From: Nocardioides terrigena
GTDB lineage: Bacteria; Actinomycetota; Actinomycetes; Propionibacteriales; Nocardioidaceae
Assembly: GCF_003047265.1 (NCBI RefSeq)
Contig: NZ_PZYY01000011.1
Coordinates: 62,001-126,000, forward strand
Reading direction: 5' to 3'
Length of the DNA stretch: 64,000 bases
Positions 52,863 through 61,312 of the stretch are shown here, one piece after another; position 1 is the stretch's first letter, and every line of letters begins with the position of its first letter. The translations under genes and the position numbers were made by a program. The notes under the pieces are model-generated. The model was not told where the DNA came from. It did no database searches and was given only the letters and a program-made list of their open reading frames with translations.

Positions 52863-54209
52863 TCAGCCGAAGATCGAGGCGGCCTGCTCCTGGATGCTGG
52901 CCGTGACCCCGTCGATGTCGTCCGGGTTCTTCAGGAACTCCTGGATGGACGGGATCATCACCGTGTTGGCGAAGTCGGCGTTGGTGTCGCGGTCCATGAA
53001 CTGCGCGATGTTGGCGGCCGCGCCCACGACCTCGGCCGACTTCTTCTGCAGGTCGCTGTACGTCGAGGTGCTCGCGCCCTCGTTGGCCGCGATGAAGGGG
53101 GCGTCCGCGCCGTTGTTGGCCGCGTCGGCCGCAACCGCGCTCCCGAGCCACTTGGCCATGGCCTTGCCACCCTCCTGGTTCTGGCCGCCGGCGGCGACGC
53201 AGAAGCCGTCGATGGGCGCGTCGAGCGCGTCGGAGCCGATGCTCGAGTCGAGCTCGGGGAAGGTGAAGAAGTCGAGGTCCTCGCCGTTCTCACCGAGGGC
53301 GTCCACGACGAAGGTGCCGAGCAGGTACATCCCGCACTCACCGTTGCCCATCGCGGTGGCCGCCTCCTGCCACGTGCGGCCCAGCGGGTCCTCCTGGTGG
53401 TAGGGCAGCAGCGTGCGCCACGTCTCGAAGACCTGCTTGACCTCGTCGCCGTCCCACGCCTCCTCGCCGGCCATCAGGCTCATGTGGAAGTCGAAGCCGT
53501 TGAGGCGCATGTTGAGGATGTCGAAGGTGCCCATCGCCGGCCACCCGTCCTTGTCGCCGAAGGCGAACGGGGTGACGCCCTTGCCCTGCATGTCGTCCAT
53601 GAGGGCCATGAAGTCGTCGTTGGTCTCCGGCGGCGCCCAGCCGTTCTTGTCGAAGACCGACTTCCGGTAGAAGACCGCCCACGGGTAGTACTGGACGGGG
53701 ACGAAGTACTGCTTGCCGTCGGGCGCGGTGGAGGCCTGCTTGAAGGAGTCGTTGAGCCCGTCGATGGGCCAGAGGTCACTCACGTCGGTGATGAGGCCCG
53801 CCTCGGCGAACTGGGCCATCCGGAAGCCGGCGAACCACGTGAACACGTCGTCCGGGCTGCCCTGGAGGTAGGTGTTGATGCTCTCCTGGAACGTGTTGTG
53901 GTCGACCGCGTTGAGCGAGACCTCGGTACCGGACTCCTCGGTGTAGGCGGCAGCCATGGCGGCGAGCCGGTCGTAGGCGGGACCAGCGCTCTCCGCCTCG
54001 TTGATGCCGAACTTGACGGTGGCTCCCTCGCCCGAGCCCCCTCCGGAGTCGTCCCCGCCGCAGGCGGCGAGCAGGCCACCGCTGCCGAGGGCCAGGCCGC
54101 TGAGGGCCATGCCGCGGAGGACGGAGCGGCGGCTGGCCGCCATGGTCGTCAGGGCGGAGCGGGGCACGGAGGTGCCACCGGGAAAACCGGTCGGGCGGGG
54201 TCGGGACAC
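52863..54209 (-). CDS. Sugar ABC transporter substrate-binding lipoprotein
   Basis: 448 residues. A lipoprotein signal (RRSVLRGMALSGLALGSGGL with lipobox LLAAC; the RR pair suggests Tat export) is followed by an extracellular-solute-binding family 1 fold: NAVDHNTFQESINTYLQGSP, FVPVQYYPWAVFYRKSVFDK and GFCVAAGGQNQEGG. It delivers a sugar to the permeases. GTG 54209 was chosen because AGGAGG lies 5 nt upstream; an inner ATG would remove the first 21 residues. The divergent galactosidases suggest galactosides as the cargo. Confidence 0.93.
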   Translation of the reverse strand: MSRPRPTGFPGGTSVPRSALTTMAASRRSVLRGMALSGLALGSGGLLAACGGDDSGGGSGEGATVKFGINEAESAGPAYDRLAAMAAAYTEESGTEVSLNAVDHNTFQESINTYLQGSPDDVFTWFAGFRMAQFAEAGLITDVSDLWPIDGLNDSFKQASTAPDGKQYFVPVQYYPWAVFYRKSVFDKNGWAPPETNDDFMALMDDMQGKGVTPFAFGDKDGWPAMGTFDILNMRLNGFDFHMSLMAGEEAWDGDEVKQVFETWRTLLPYHQEDPLGRTWQEAATAMGNGECGMYLLGTFVVDALGENGEDLDFFTFPELDSSIGSDALDAPIDGFCVAAGGQNQEGGKAMAKWLGSAVAADAANNGADAPFIAANEGASTSTYSDLQKKSAEVVGAAANIAQFMDRDTNADFANTVMIPSIQEFLKNPDDIDGVTASIQEQAASIFG

Positions 54210-54377
54210 AACAGCCTCCTGGGGAACAGAATCAAACAGAGGTCGACAGCATGTGACGGTGACCACACCCTCGTCAAGGGTTTCAGGTCTCACTTTGGTC
54301 GCGATACCGACATTTTCAAACGAGAAGTTGCATCTCATCCGTTGACTTTCCGATGCGACGCTCGTCACAGTGGGCGC
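54210..54377. promoter_or_regulatory. Divergent promoter region of the galactoside locus
   Basis: 168 bp between the leftward transporter operon and the rightward GH42 gene. TTGACT near 54342 (plus strand) and a TTGACG on the minus strand (about 54271-54276) are plausible -35 elements. The region is A+T-richer than its surroundings. The DeoR protein encoded downstream would be expected to bind here, but no repeat clear enough to call an operator was found. Confidence 0.55.
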
Positions 54378-56381
54378 ATGCCGACGTCGTTGCCTCCCCT
54401 CGCCCTCGGTGGCGACTACAACCCCGAGCAGTGGTCCCGTGAGGCGCAGGCCGAGGACCGGGCGCTGATGCGCGAGGCCGGGGTGGACCTGGTGACGCTC
54501 GGCGTCTTCTCGTGGGCCCTGCTCCAGCCCGCGCCGGACCGCTGGGACTTCGGGTGGCTCGACGAGCAGATGGACGAGCTGCACGCCGCCGGGATCCGCG
54601 TCGACCTGGCCACGGCGACCGCGTCTCCCCCGCCCTGGCTCGCCCGCCTGCACCCGGAGATGCTGCCGGTGACCCAGGACGGGCGCACCCTGTGGCCGGG
54701 TGGCCGGCAGGCGTTCTGCCCGAGCTCCCCCGTCTACCGCGAGCACGCCCTGGCGCTGTGCCGCGCGATGGCCGAGCGGTACGCCGGGCACCCCGCCCTG
54801 GCGCTGTGGCACGTGTCCAACGAGATCGGCTGCCACAACGCGCGCTGCTACTGCGACGTCAGCGCGGCGGCGTTCCGCGACTGGCTGCGGGCGCGCTACC
54901 AGGACATCGAGGGGCTCAACGAGGCGTGGGGCACGGCGTTCTGGTCCCAGCACTACGGCGACTTCGAGGAGGTCCTCCCGCCCCGCGTGGCGCCGGCCTT
55001 CCCCAACCCGACCCAGCAGCTCGACTTCATGCGCTTCTCCTCGGACCAGCTGCTCGACAACTTCGTCGTCGAGCGCGACGTGCTGCACGAGGTGTCGCCC
55101 GGCGTGCCGGTGACGACCAACTTCATGGTGATGCGCCAGACCTCCGAGATGGACTACCTGCGGTGGGGCCGCGAGGTGGACGTCGTCTCCAACGACCACT
55201 ACCTGATGGCCGCCGACCCCCACGCCCACCGCGAGCTCGCCTTCAGCGCCGACCTCACCCGCGGCACCGCCGGCGGCGCACCCTGGCTGCTGATGGAGCA
55301 CTCGACGAGCGCGGTCAACTGGCAGCCGCGCAACCGCGCCAAGGCACCGGGCGAGACGATCCGCTCCAGCCTGGCCCACGTGGCCCACGGCGCCGACGCC
55401 GTCCTCTTCTTCCAGTGGCGGGCCTCCCGCGCCGGCGCGGAGAAGTTCCACTCGGCGCTGCTCCCCCACGCCGGCACCGACTCCCGGCTGTGGCGCGAGG
55501 TCACGGAGCTCTCCCGGGTCCTCGACGCCGTCGAGGAGGTGACCGGGAGCGGTGCCGACAACCGGGCAGCGATCCTCTACGACTGGGAGGCGTGGTGGGG
55601 GTGCGAGCTCGACTCGCACCCCAGCATCGACGTGTCCTACCGGGACCGGGCCGAGGACTTCCACCGCTCCCTGTCGGCCGCCGGGATCGGCGTCGACGTC
55701 GTGCACCCGGGCGACGACCTCTCGTCGTACCGCCTGGTCGTGGTGCCCACCCTCTACCTCGTCACGGACGAGACGGCGGCGGCCGTGGCGGCGGCCGCCG
55801 AGGCCGGGGCGACCGTGGTCGTCACCTACTTCAGCGGCATCGTCGACCAGCACGACCACGTGCGGCTCGGTGGCTATCCCGGTGCCTTCCGCGAGCTGCT
55901 CGGCGTACGCACCACGGAGTTCCTGCCCCTCCTCGAGGGGGAGACGGTGCGGGTGGAGGGTCTCGGCGCGACGAGCGTGTCCGCCGACGTGTGGACCGAG
56001 GAGCTGGAGCTGGCCGGGGCGGAGCCCGTGGCCCACCACGCCGACGGCCCGGCGCGCGGCCGCCCGGCCGTCACGCGTCGCGCGGTGGGCGACGGGGCGG
56101 CGTGGTACGTCGCCACGAGGCTCGACACCGACGGCACCGACCTGCTCGTCGGGCGCCTGCTCGACGAGCTCGGGCTCGACCGGCTGCCGGGGGCCGCGCG
56201 GGACGTGGAGGTCACGCGTCGGGTGGGAGCGGACGCGTCCTGGCTGTTCGTGATCAACCACGGCTGCGAGGACGCCCCCGTGCCCGTCACCGGGACCGAG
56301 CTGGTGTCCGGCCGGACCGTGGCCGACGACCTGGTCGTGCCGGCCGGCGGCGTCGCCGTCGTACGCGAAGCGGGGCGCTGA
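54378..56381 (+). CDS. Beta-galactosidase, glycoside hydrolase family 42
   Basis: 667 residues. The TIM barrel starts GGDYNPEQWSREAQAEDRAL. Acid/base Glu149 is in HVSNEIGCHN, with the GH42 Cys cluster nearby (GCHNARCYCDVSA, zinc-binding in some members). The nucleophile is Glu307 in WLLMEHSTSAVNW. A trimerisation domain with a type 1 glutamine-amidotransferase-like fold and a C-terminal beta domain follow. No signal peptide, so it cleaves imported beta-galactosides in the cytoplasm. The ATG at 54378 is the family start. Its stop overlaps the DeoR start. Confidence 0.95.
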   Translation: MPTSLPPLALGGDYNPEQWSREAQAEDRALMREAGVDLVTLGVFSWALLQPAPDRWDFGWLDEQMDELHAAGIRVDLATATASPPPWLARLHPEMLPVTQDGRTLWPGGRQAFCPSSPVYREHALALCRAMAERYAGHPALALWHVSNEIGCHNARCYCDVSAAAFRDWLRARYQDIEGLNEAWGTAFWSQHYGDFEEVLPPRVAPAFPNPTQQLDFMRFSSDQLLDNFVVERDVLHEVSPGVPVTTNFMVMRQTSEMDYLRWGREVDVVSNDHYLMAADPHAHRELAFSADLTRGTAGGAPWLLMEHSTSAVNWQPRNRAKAPGETIRSSLAHVAHGADAVLFFQWRASRAGAEKFHSALLPHAGTDSRLWREVTELSRVLDAVEEVTGSGADNRAAILYDWEAWWGCELDSHPSIDVSYRDRAEDFHRSLSAAGIGVDVVHPGDDLSSYRLVVVPTLYLVTDETAAAVAAAAEAGATVVVTYFSGIVDQHDHVRLGGYPGAFRELLGVRTTEFLPLLEGETVRVEGLGATSVSADVWTEELELAGAEPVAHHADGPARGRPAVTRRAVGDGAAWYVATRLDTDGTDLLVGRLLDELGLDRLPGAARDVEVTRRVGADASWLFVINHGCEDAPVPVTGTELVSGRTVADDLVVPAGGVAVVREAGR

Positions 56382-57208
56382 TGCTGGCCGCACAGCGCCG
56401 CAGCCGCATCCTCGCGGAGCTCAACCGGGACGGCACCGTACGGGTCACCGACCTGGTGGACCTCTTGGGCGTCTCGGACATGACCGTCCGCCGCGACCTC
56501 GTCGCCCTGCACCGCGAGGGACTCCTCGAGAAGGTGCACGGAGGTGCCCTGGCGGTGGCCGAGCCGTCCTCCTCCGAGCCGGGCTTCGCCGCCAAGTCGG
56601 TCCAGCGCCGCCTCGAGAAGGAGGCCATCGCCGCCCGGGCCGCCCAGCTCGTGCACGAGGGCATGGCCATCGCCGTGTCGGCGGGGACGACCACCCACGC
56701 CCTCACCGAGCACCTGGCACGGATCCCGCACCTCACCGTGGTCACCAACTCCATCTGGGTGGCCGACGTGCTGCACCGCGCGGGTGACAGCACCACCTCG
56801 GTCCTCCTCACGGGTGGCCTGCGCACCCCTTCCGACGCCCTCGTCGGGCCCGTCGCCGTCTCCTCGTTGCGCAGCCTGCACGTCGACGCCTTCTTCATGG
56901 GGGTGCACGGCATGGACGTGCGTGCCGGCTTCAGCACCCCCAACCTGCTCGAGTCCGAGACCAACCGCGCGATGATCGAGCGCTCCCGGCGGCTGATCGT
57001 CTGCGCCGACTCCAGCAAGTGGGGCGTGGTCGGGCTCAGCAGCATCGCCGCGCTGTCCGACGCCTCGGTCCTGGTCACCGACTCCCGGCTCTCCGCGCAG
57101 GCAGGCGGCATCCTGGCCGACCACGTCGGCGAGCTCATCCTGGTCGACGTCGACGACGACCTCGACCACGTGGACGACCTGGCCTCCGAGTCGTCCCGGG
57201 ACGCCTGA
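56381..57208 (+). CDS. DeoR family transcriptional regulator
   Basis: 275 residues. The N-terminal helix-turn-helix QRRSRILAELNRDGTVRVTD (then DLLGVSDMTVRRDLVALHRE) is the DeoR type. A sugar-phosphate sensor domain follows: VSAGTTTHALTEHLA, TVVTNSIWVADVL, GGLRTPSDALVGP and CADSSKWG. Such regulators repress sugar genes until a phosphorylated intermediate binds. ATG 56381 overlaps the GH42 stop (TGATG), so the genes are coupled. It lies between the two galactosidases and is probably the local repressor. Confidence 0.92.
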   Translation: MLAAQRRSRILAELNRDGTVRVTDLVDLLGVSDMTVRRDLVALHREGLLEKVHGGALAVAEPSSSEPGFAAKSVQRRLEKEAIAARAAQLVHEGMAIAVSAGTTTHALTEHLARIPHLTVVTNSIWVADVLHRAGDSTTSVLLTGGLRTPSDALVGPVAVSSLRSLHVDAFFMGVHGMDVRAGFSTPNLLESETNRAMIERSRRLIVCADSSKWGVVGLSSIAALSDASVLVTDSRLSAQAGGILADHVGELILVDVDDDLDHVDDLASESSRDA

Positions 57209-57211
57209 GCG

Positions 57212-59377
57212 ATGCGCGACGACAGCTCGACGGCGACCGTCCACCTGCGCCGGGCCGGGGTGAGCCTGTTCGTCGCCCCCGACGACGACGGCGTCCCCGT
57301 GGTGGTCCACTGGGGCGCCGACCTCGGCGACCTCGACGACGCGGCCCTCCGAGACCTGGTCGCTGCCCGCCGGCCGGGTATCCCGCACTCCGCCTTCAAC
57401 ACCGCGCGGCGTACGGGCCTGGTCCCCGACCCCACCCGTGGCTTCTCCGGCACCCCGGTCCTCGAGGGCCACCGGGTCGGGGGTCCGGCCGCGGCGGCGA
57501 CACCCCGTCCGACCGACTGGTCCGCCCGGGTCGAGGACCCCGTGCACGGGGATGCGACGGCGAGGTTCACCGGGACCGACGACGAGGCGGGCTGGGTGGT
57601 CGCCGTCGACCTGGGGCTCAGCGAGGCCGGGCTCGTCAGGATGAGGACCTCGGTGACCAACACCCTCGACGGCACCCTCCACCTCGCCGCCGCTCGCACC
57701 GCTCTCCCCGTCGGCCCCGCGGCGACCGAGCTGCTCGACCTCACCGGACGGTGGTGCAAGGAGCGCAGCCCGCAGCGGCACCCGTGGGTCCAGGGCACCC
57801 ACCGCCGCGACGCCCGCCACGGCCGCACCGGGCACGACGCGACCCTGCTCATGGTCGCCGGCACTCCCGGCTTCGACTTCTCACGCGGCGAGGTGTGGTC
57901 GGTGCACACCGCCTGGAGCGGCAACCACACGACGTACGCCGAGCGCACGCCGGAGGGCGACTGCCTGCTCGGCGGCGGCGAGCTGCTGGCGCCCGGCGAG
58001 GTCTCCCTCGCCCCGGGCGAGACCTACCGCGGCCCGTGGATGCTGGGCTCCTGGTCCGATGCGGGGCTCGACCCGATGAGCCACCGCCTGCACGCGCACC
58101 TGAGGGCGCACGCACCGCACCCGGCGCACGAGGCCCCGGTCGTCGCCAACACGTGGGAGGCCGTCTACTTCGACCACTCCCTGGACCGCCTCACCGCGTT
58201 GGCCGACGTCGCCGCCTCGGTCGGGATCGACCGCTTCGTCCTCGACGACGGCTGGTTCCGCGGACGCCGCCGCGACACGGCCGGGCTGGGCGACTGGACC
58301 GTCGACACCGACGTGTGGCCCGAGGGCCTGCACCCGCTCGTCGACCACGTGCGCGGGCTCGGCATGCAGTTCGGCCTCTGGGTGGAGCCCGAGATGGTCA
58401 ACGTCGACTCCGACACCGCCCGGGCCCATCCCGAGCGCGTCCTCCGCGGCCGCCACGACCTGCCGCTGGAGTGGAGGACGCAGCAGGTGCTGGACCTGCA
58501 GGACGAGGGGGCGTACGCACAGGTGCGCGACAGCCTCGTGGCCCTCGTGGACGAGTACGCCATCGACTACCTCAAGTGGGACCACAACCGCGACCTCACC
58601 GACGCCACCCACGGTGGCGTGCCGGCGGTGCACGGGCAGACCCTCGCCGCCTACGGGCTGCTCGACGAGCTGCGGGCAGCGCACCCCGAGCTCGAGATCG
58701 AGTCGTGCGCCTCCGGCGGCGGGCGGGTGGACGCCGAGGTCCTGACCCGCACCGACCGGATCTGGCCGAGCGACACCATCGACCCGCTCGAGCGCCAGCA
58801 CCTCCAACGCTGGACGTCGCTGCTCGTGCCGCCCGAGCTCATCGGCTCGCACGTCGGCGGACCCGTCGCGCACACCACCGGACGCACCCACCGGCTCGGC
58901 TACCGGGCCGCGACCGCACTGCTCTACTCGTTCGGCACCGAGTGGGACCTCACCGGCCTCGACGCGGGGACACGCGACGAGCTGCGGCGCTGGATCGCGC
59001 TGCACAAGCGGGTCCGCCCGCTGGTCTCCGGCGGCACCCTGGTCCACCCCGACCACCCGGACCCGGCGGTGCTGGTCACCGGGCTCGTCGCCGCGGACCG
59101 CTCCGAGGCGTGGTACGTCGTGAGCACCGTGGCCGCGACCGCCACCCAGCACCCCGCGCCGCTGCGCCTGACGGGGCTCGACCCCGACCGGTCCTACCGG
59201 CTCACCGACGAGACGGCGACCGCGGACCAGCACGCCGCGGACCTGTCGCCCTGGTGGGCTGCGGGCGCCGGGCTGGTCGTGGGCGGACGCGCGCTCGCCG
59301 GCGCGGGTGTCAGCCTGCCCGCGATGTCCCCCGAGACCGCGCTGGTGCTGCACGTCCGAGACGAGTCGCGGGCCTGA
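57212..59377 (+). CDS. Alpha-galactosidase, glycoside hydrolase family 36
   Basis: 721 residues. The N-terminal beta-supersandwich is followed by a TIM barrel with nucleophile Asp457 in DYLKWDHNRDLTDA and acid/base Asp521 in WPSDTIDPLERQ. ESCASGGGRVDAEVL and the DDGWFRGRR loop are also typical. A short C-terminal beta domain ends the chain. It releases galactose from alpha-galactosides such as melibiose or raffinose in the cytoplasm. The ATG follows the DeoR stop by 3 bp, so it is part of the GH42-DeoR-GH36 operon. Confidence 0.94.
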   Translation: MRDDSSTATVHLRRAGVSLFVAPDDDGVPVVVHWGADLGDLDDAALRDLVAARRPGIPHSAFNTARRTGLVPDPTRGFSGTPVLEGHRVGGPAAAATPRPTDWSARVEDPVHGDATARFTGTDDEAGWVVAVDLGLSEAGLVRMRTSVTNTLDGTLHLAAARTALPVGPAATELLDLTGRWCKERSPQRHPWVQGTHRRDARHGRTGHDATLLMVAGTPGFDFSRGEVWSVHTAWSGNHTTYAERTPEGDCLLGGGELLAPGEVSLAPGETYRGPWMLGSWSDAGLDPMSHRLHAHLRAHAPHPAHEAPVVANTWEAVYFDHSLDRLTALADVAASVGIDRFVLDDGWFRGRRRDTAGLGDWTVDTDVWPEGLHPLVDHVRGLGMQFGLWVEPEMVNVDSDTARAHPERVLRGRHDLPLEWRTQQVLDLQDEGAYAQVRDSLVALVDEYAIDYLKWDHNRDLTDATHGGVPAVHGQTLAAYGLLDELRAAHPELEIESCASGGGRVDAEVLTRTDRIWPSDTIDPLERQHLQRWTSLLVPPELIGSHVGGPVAHTTGRTHRLGYRAATALLYSFGTEWDLTGLDAGTRDELRRWIALHKRVRPLVSGGTLVHPDHPDPAVLVTGLVAADRSEAWYVVSTVAATATQHPAPLRLTGLDPDRSYRLTDETATADQHAADLSPWWAAGAGLVVGGRALAGAGVSLPAMSPETALVLHVRDESRA

Positions 59378-59398
59378 GCCGGACCCGTCCAGTCGACC

Positions 59399-60097
59399 TC
59401 AGGTCGGGACGGCGGTGACCACGAGGTTCTGCTGGTAGCCGCCGGCCTCCGGCAGGTAGGGGCCGGTGCAGGTGACGAGGCGCAAGCGCTCCGGCCCGGT
59501 GCGGGCGAAGACGGCGGCGGGCAGCGCCTGCTGGTCGAACCTCTCGATGCTGTCCACCCGGTAGGTCCGGACCTCACCCGGCCCCGTGACCACCTGCACC
59601 ACGGTCCCGACCTCGACGGCCTGCAGGGCGACGAGCGGCCCCACCCCGAACCGGCGGGAGTCGACGTGCCCCGCCAGCACCACCGACCCGTCGTCCCCCG
59701 GGGAGGGACCGAACCGGTACCAGCCCAGCACGCGCGGGTCGTCGGGCAGGCGCATCTGCCGGTCCCCGCCCACGCCCACCGGTCGCACGTCGGCGTCCAG
59801 GCCGAGGGCGGGCACGCGCACGCGGAGAGGAGCAGCCGTACGACGCGTGGCGAGGGCGGAGAGGGAGGCGTCGGCGCGCTGGACGGGGGCCCGCACCGGT
59901 CGGCTTGATGGCTCGACGCGCCCACCTCCCCCCGCGCTCGAGGGTCCTGCGGACGGCGCCGACAGCGCGGCCTCGCCCCGGACCTCCCGGACCTCGACGA
60001 GCTCGCCACCCCGGGTGAGGACGACGAGGCTGAGCAGGAGCCCGGAGGTCGCGGCGGTCGCCACGGCCCACCAGGTGCTCCTGCCCAGCCTCGTCAT
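59399..60097 (-). CDS. Class F sortase
   Basis: 232 residues. An N-terminal membrane anchor (WWAVATAATSGLLLSLVVLT) and a low-complexity linker precede the sortase barrel. Catalytic His144 is in VVLAGHVDSRR and Cys210 in LRLVTCTGPYL. The Arg usually found a few residues after the Cys, before the last strand, is not evident: the sequence there is GGYQQNLVVTAV. Sortases link or cleave surface proteins at the cell wall. It starts 25 bp after the DUF4397 gene on the same strand; they are an operon. Confidence 0.88.
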   Translation of the reverse strand: MTRLGRSTWWAVATAATSGLLLSLVVLTRGGELVEVREVRGEAALSAPSAGPSSAGGGGRVEPSSRPVRAPVQRADASLSALATRRTAAPLRVRVPALGLDADVRPVGVGGDRQMRLPDDPRVLGWYRFGPSPGDDGSVVLAGHVDSRRFGVGPLVALQAVEVGTVVQVVTGPGEVRTYRVDSIERFDQQALPAAVFARTGPERLRLVTCTGPYLPEAGGYQQNLVVTAVPT

Positions 60098-60122
60098 GGT
60101 GTGTCTCTCCCGATCCGGTCGC

Positions 60123-60947
60123 TCAGCGTCGGGTGCGTGCCGGGGCGAGCCGGCCACCTGCGACAGCGAGGGCCAGGAGCGACGCGGCGCCGAGGCCGAA
60201 GGCCCACAGCGGGGCACCGCCACCGGCAGCAGCAGCGCCGGTCTCACCGCCGGGGACCCCCGACGGGGCCGAGTGCAGCCCGTCGATGGTCTGCACGGCG
60301 AGGTCGAGGTTGCCGTCCGCCGCCGATCCCCAGGCGTAGACGATCGTGGAGGTCCCCTCCGCGAGCTCGACGTCGGCGGGGCCGAGCACGGCCTCGCTCT
60401 CCCCGGCCAGCGTGACGTCGGCCGAGTAGCTGCCTGCGGGGACGTCACCGGTCGCCTCGTCAGGGTTGGCCAGGCCGGGGAACAGCACCTCGCCGTCCGC
60501 CCGGACGTCCACCGCCGGCGCGGCGGCGGTGTGCCTCACGACCAGCCGGGCCTGGCCCGCCTCGGTCGCCGAGACGTCGTTGACGAACGGCGTCAGTACG
60601 GGGTTGCCGTCGGCGTCGAGGTGGGCCACCACGGTGGCGTTGGCGCCGGCCGGCACCTCCACTCCCTGCGCCTCGATGGCCGGGTCGGCGTTGTCGGGGT
60701 TGTCGCCGTCGGCGAAGACCTGGAGGTCGTAGGTGCCCGCAGGCAGGGTCAGCGGGTCGGTGAGGGTCCCGGGGGCGAAGTCGGGGATGAGCTCCTCGCC
60801 GTTCGCGTAGACGTCCACCGTCAGGCCCGGTACGGCGTGCAGCACCGAGACCGTCGCCTCGGCCTGCGCGGCCGAGGCCGGCGCGGTCATGGCGGCCGGG
60901 AGGGTGACCAGCGCTGCGGCCGAGAGCAGGGCAACAGTTCTCTTCAT
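60123..60947 (-). CDS. DUF4397 domain surface protein
   Basis: 274 residues. A signal peptide (MKRTVALLSAAALVTLPAAM) precedes the DUF4397 domain: ATVSVLHAVPGLTVDVYANG, LPAGTYDLQVFADGDNPDNA, VVAHLDADGNPVLTPFVNDV and a second strand set. A Gly/Ala-rich stalk, one transmembrane helix (APLWAFGLGAASLLALAVAG) and a basic tail (RLAPARTRR) follow. No LPXTG-like pentapeptide is obvious before the helix. DUF4397 plus class F sortase is a recurrent actinobacterial pair of unknown role. ATG 60947 has an AAAGGA site. Confidence 0.9.
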   Translation of the reverse strand: MKRTVALLSAAALVTLPAAMTAPASAAQAEATVSVLHAVPGLTVDVYANGEELIPDFAPGTLTDPLTLPAGTYDLQVFADGDNPDNADPAIEAQGVEVPAGANATVVAHLDADGNPVLTPFVNDVSATEAGQARLVVRHTAAAPAVDVRADGEVLFPGLANPDEATGDVPAGSYSADVTLAGESEAVLGPADVELAEGTSTIVYAWGSAADGNLDLAVQTIDGLHSAPSGVPGGETGAAAAGGGAPLWAFGLGAASLLALAVAGGRLAPARTRR

Positions 60948-61011
60948 CGGACTGTCCTTTCGTGGGGGTGATGTGCACCACGTTCGGAACAGCCCCGGCG
61001 CCCGGATTTGG

Positions 61012-61045
61012 AATCTAGACAAAAACTTCGACAACTTGTCGAAGT
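61012..61045 (-). promoter_or_regulatory. Promoter of DUF4397-sortase operon with palindromic operator
   Basis: On the minus strand a -10-like TAGATT (61012-61017) lies just downstream of the perfect interrupted palindrome ACTTCGACAA-C-TTGTCGAAGT (61025-61045, 10-bp arms). The palindrome would cover the -35 region, as expected for a repressor site. The binding protein is not in the neighbourhood. Confidence 0.7.
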
Positions 61046-61123
61046 CGCCGTATGGACCCACTCCGGCGCCCGCTCGGCGCGCCTCCGCCGGCCGGCGTAC
61101 GGATCGCACTAGAAACGTGCCCA

Positions 61124-61152
61124 GGCCCCGCCACGTATGAGGTAGCGGGGCC
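61124..61152. terminator. Hairpin 1 of a tandem pair
   Basis: GGCCCCGC/GCGGGGCC stem (61124-61131 with 61145-61152) encloses a loop with the heptamer GTATGAG. It lies between divergent genes, so it cannot end either of them. See the second hairpin. Confidence 0.55.
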
Positions 61153-61172
61153 GCACGCGTGCCGTGACAGCA

Positions 61173-61209
61173 ACGAAGGCCCACCAGGTATGAGCTGGTG
61201 GGCCTTCGT
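61173..61209. terminator. Hairpin 2 of a tandem pair, strong terminator-like stem
   Basis: A perfect 15-bp stem (61173-61187 with 61195-61209) has the loop GTATGAG. The same heptamer is in the loop of hairpin 1, 45 bp upstream. Both look like terminators, yet the flanking genes diverge, so a short untranslated RNA may end here. Confidence 0.65.
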
Positions 61210-61312
61210 GTCTTCCGGACCGGAGTCCTTCCGACACCTCAGTTCTACGCCTGCGGGGTGCCCGGCGCAAGGGACCTTCGGCCCCACCGGGGCGGGGCGC
61301 TAGCGTCGTGGC

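Noticed and set aside
54210..56393. Extension of the binding-protein frame upstream across the GH42 gene
   Set aside because: The binding protein starts at GTG 54209 with AGGAGG and a lipoprotein signal; the upstream part is antisense to the beta-galactosidase.
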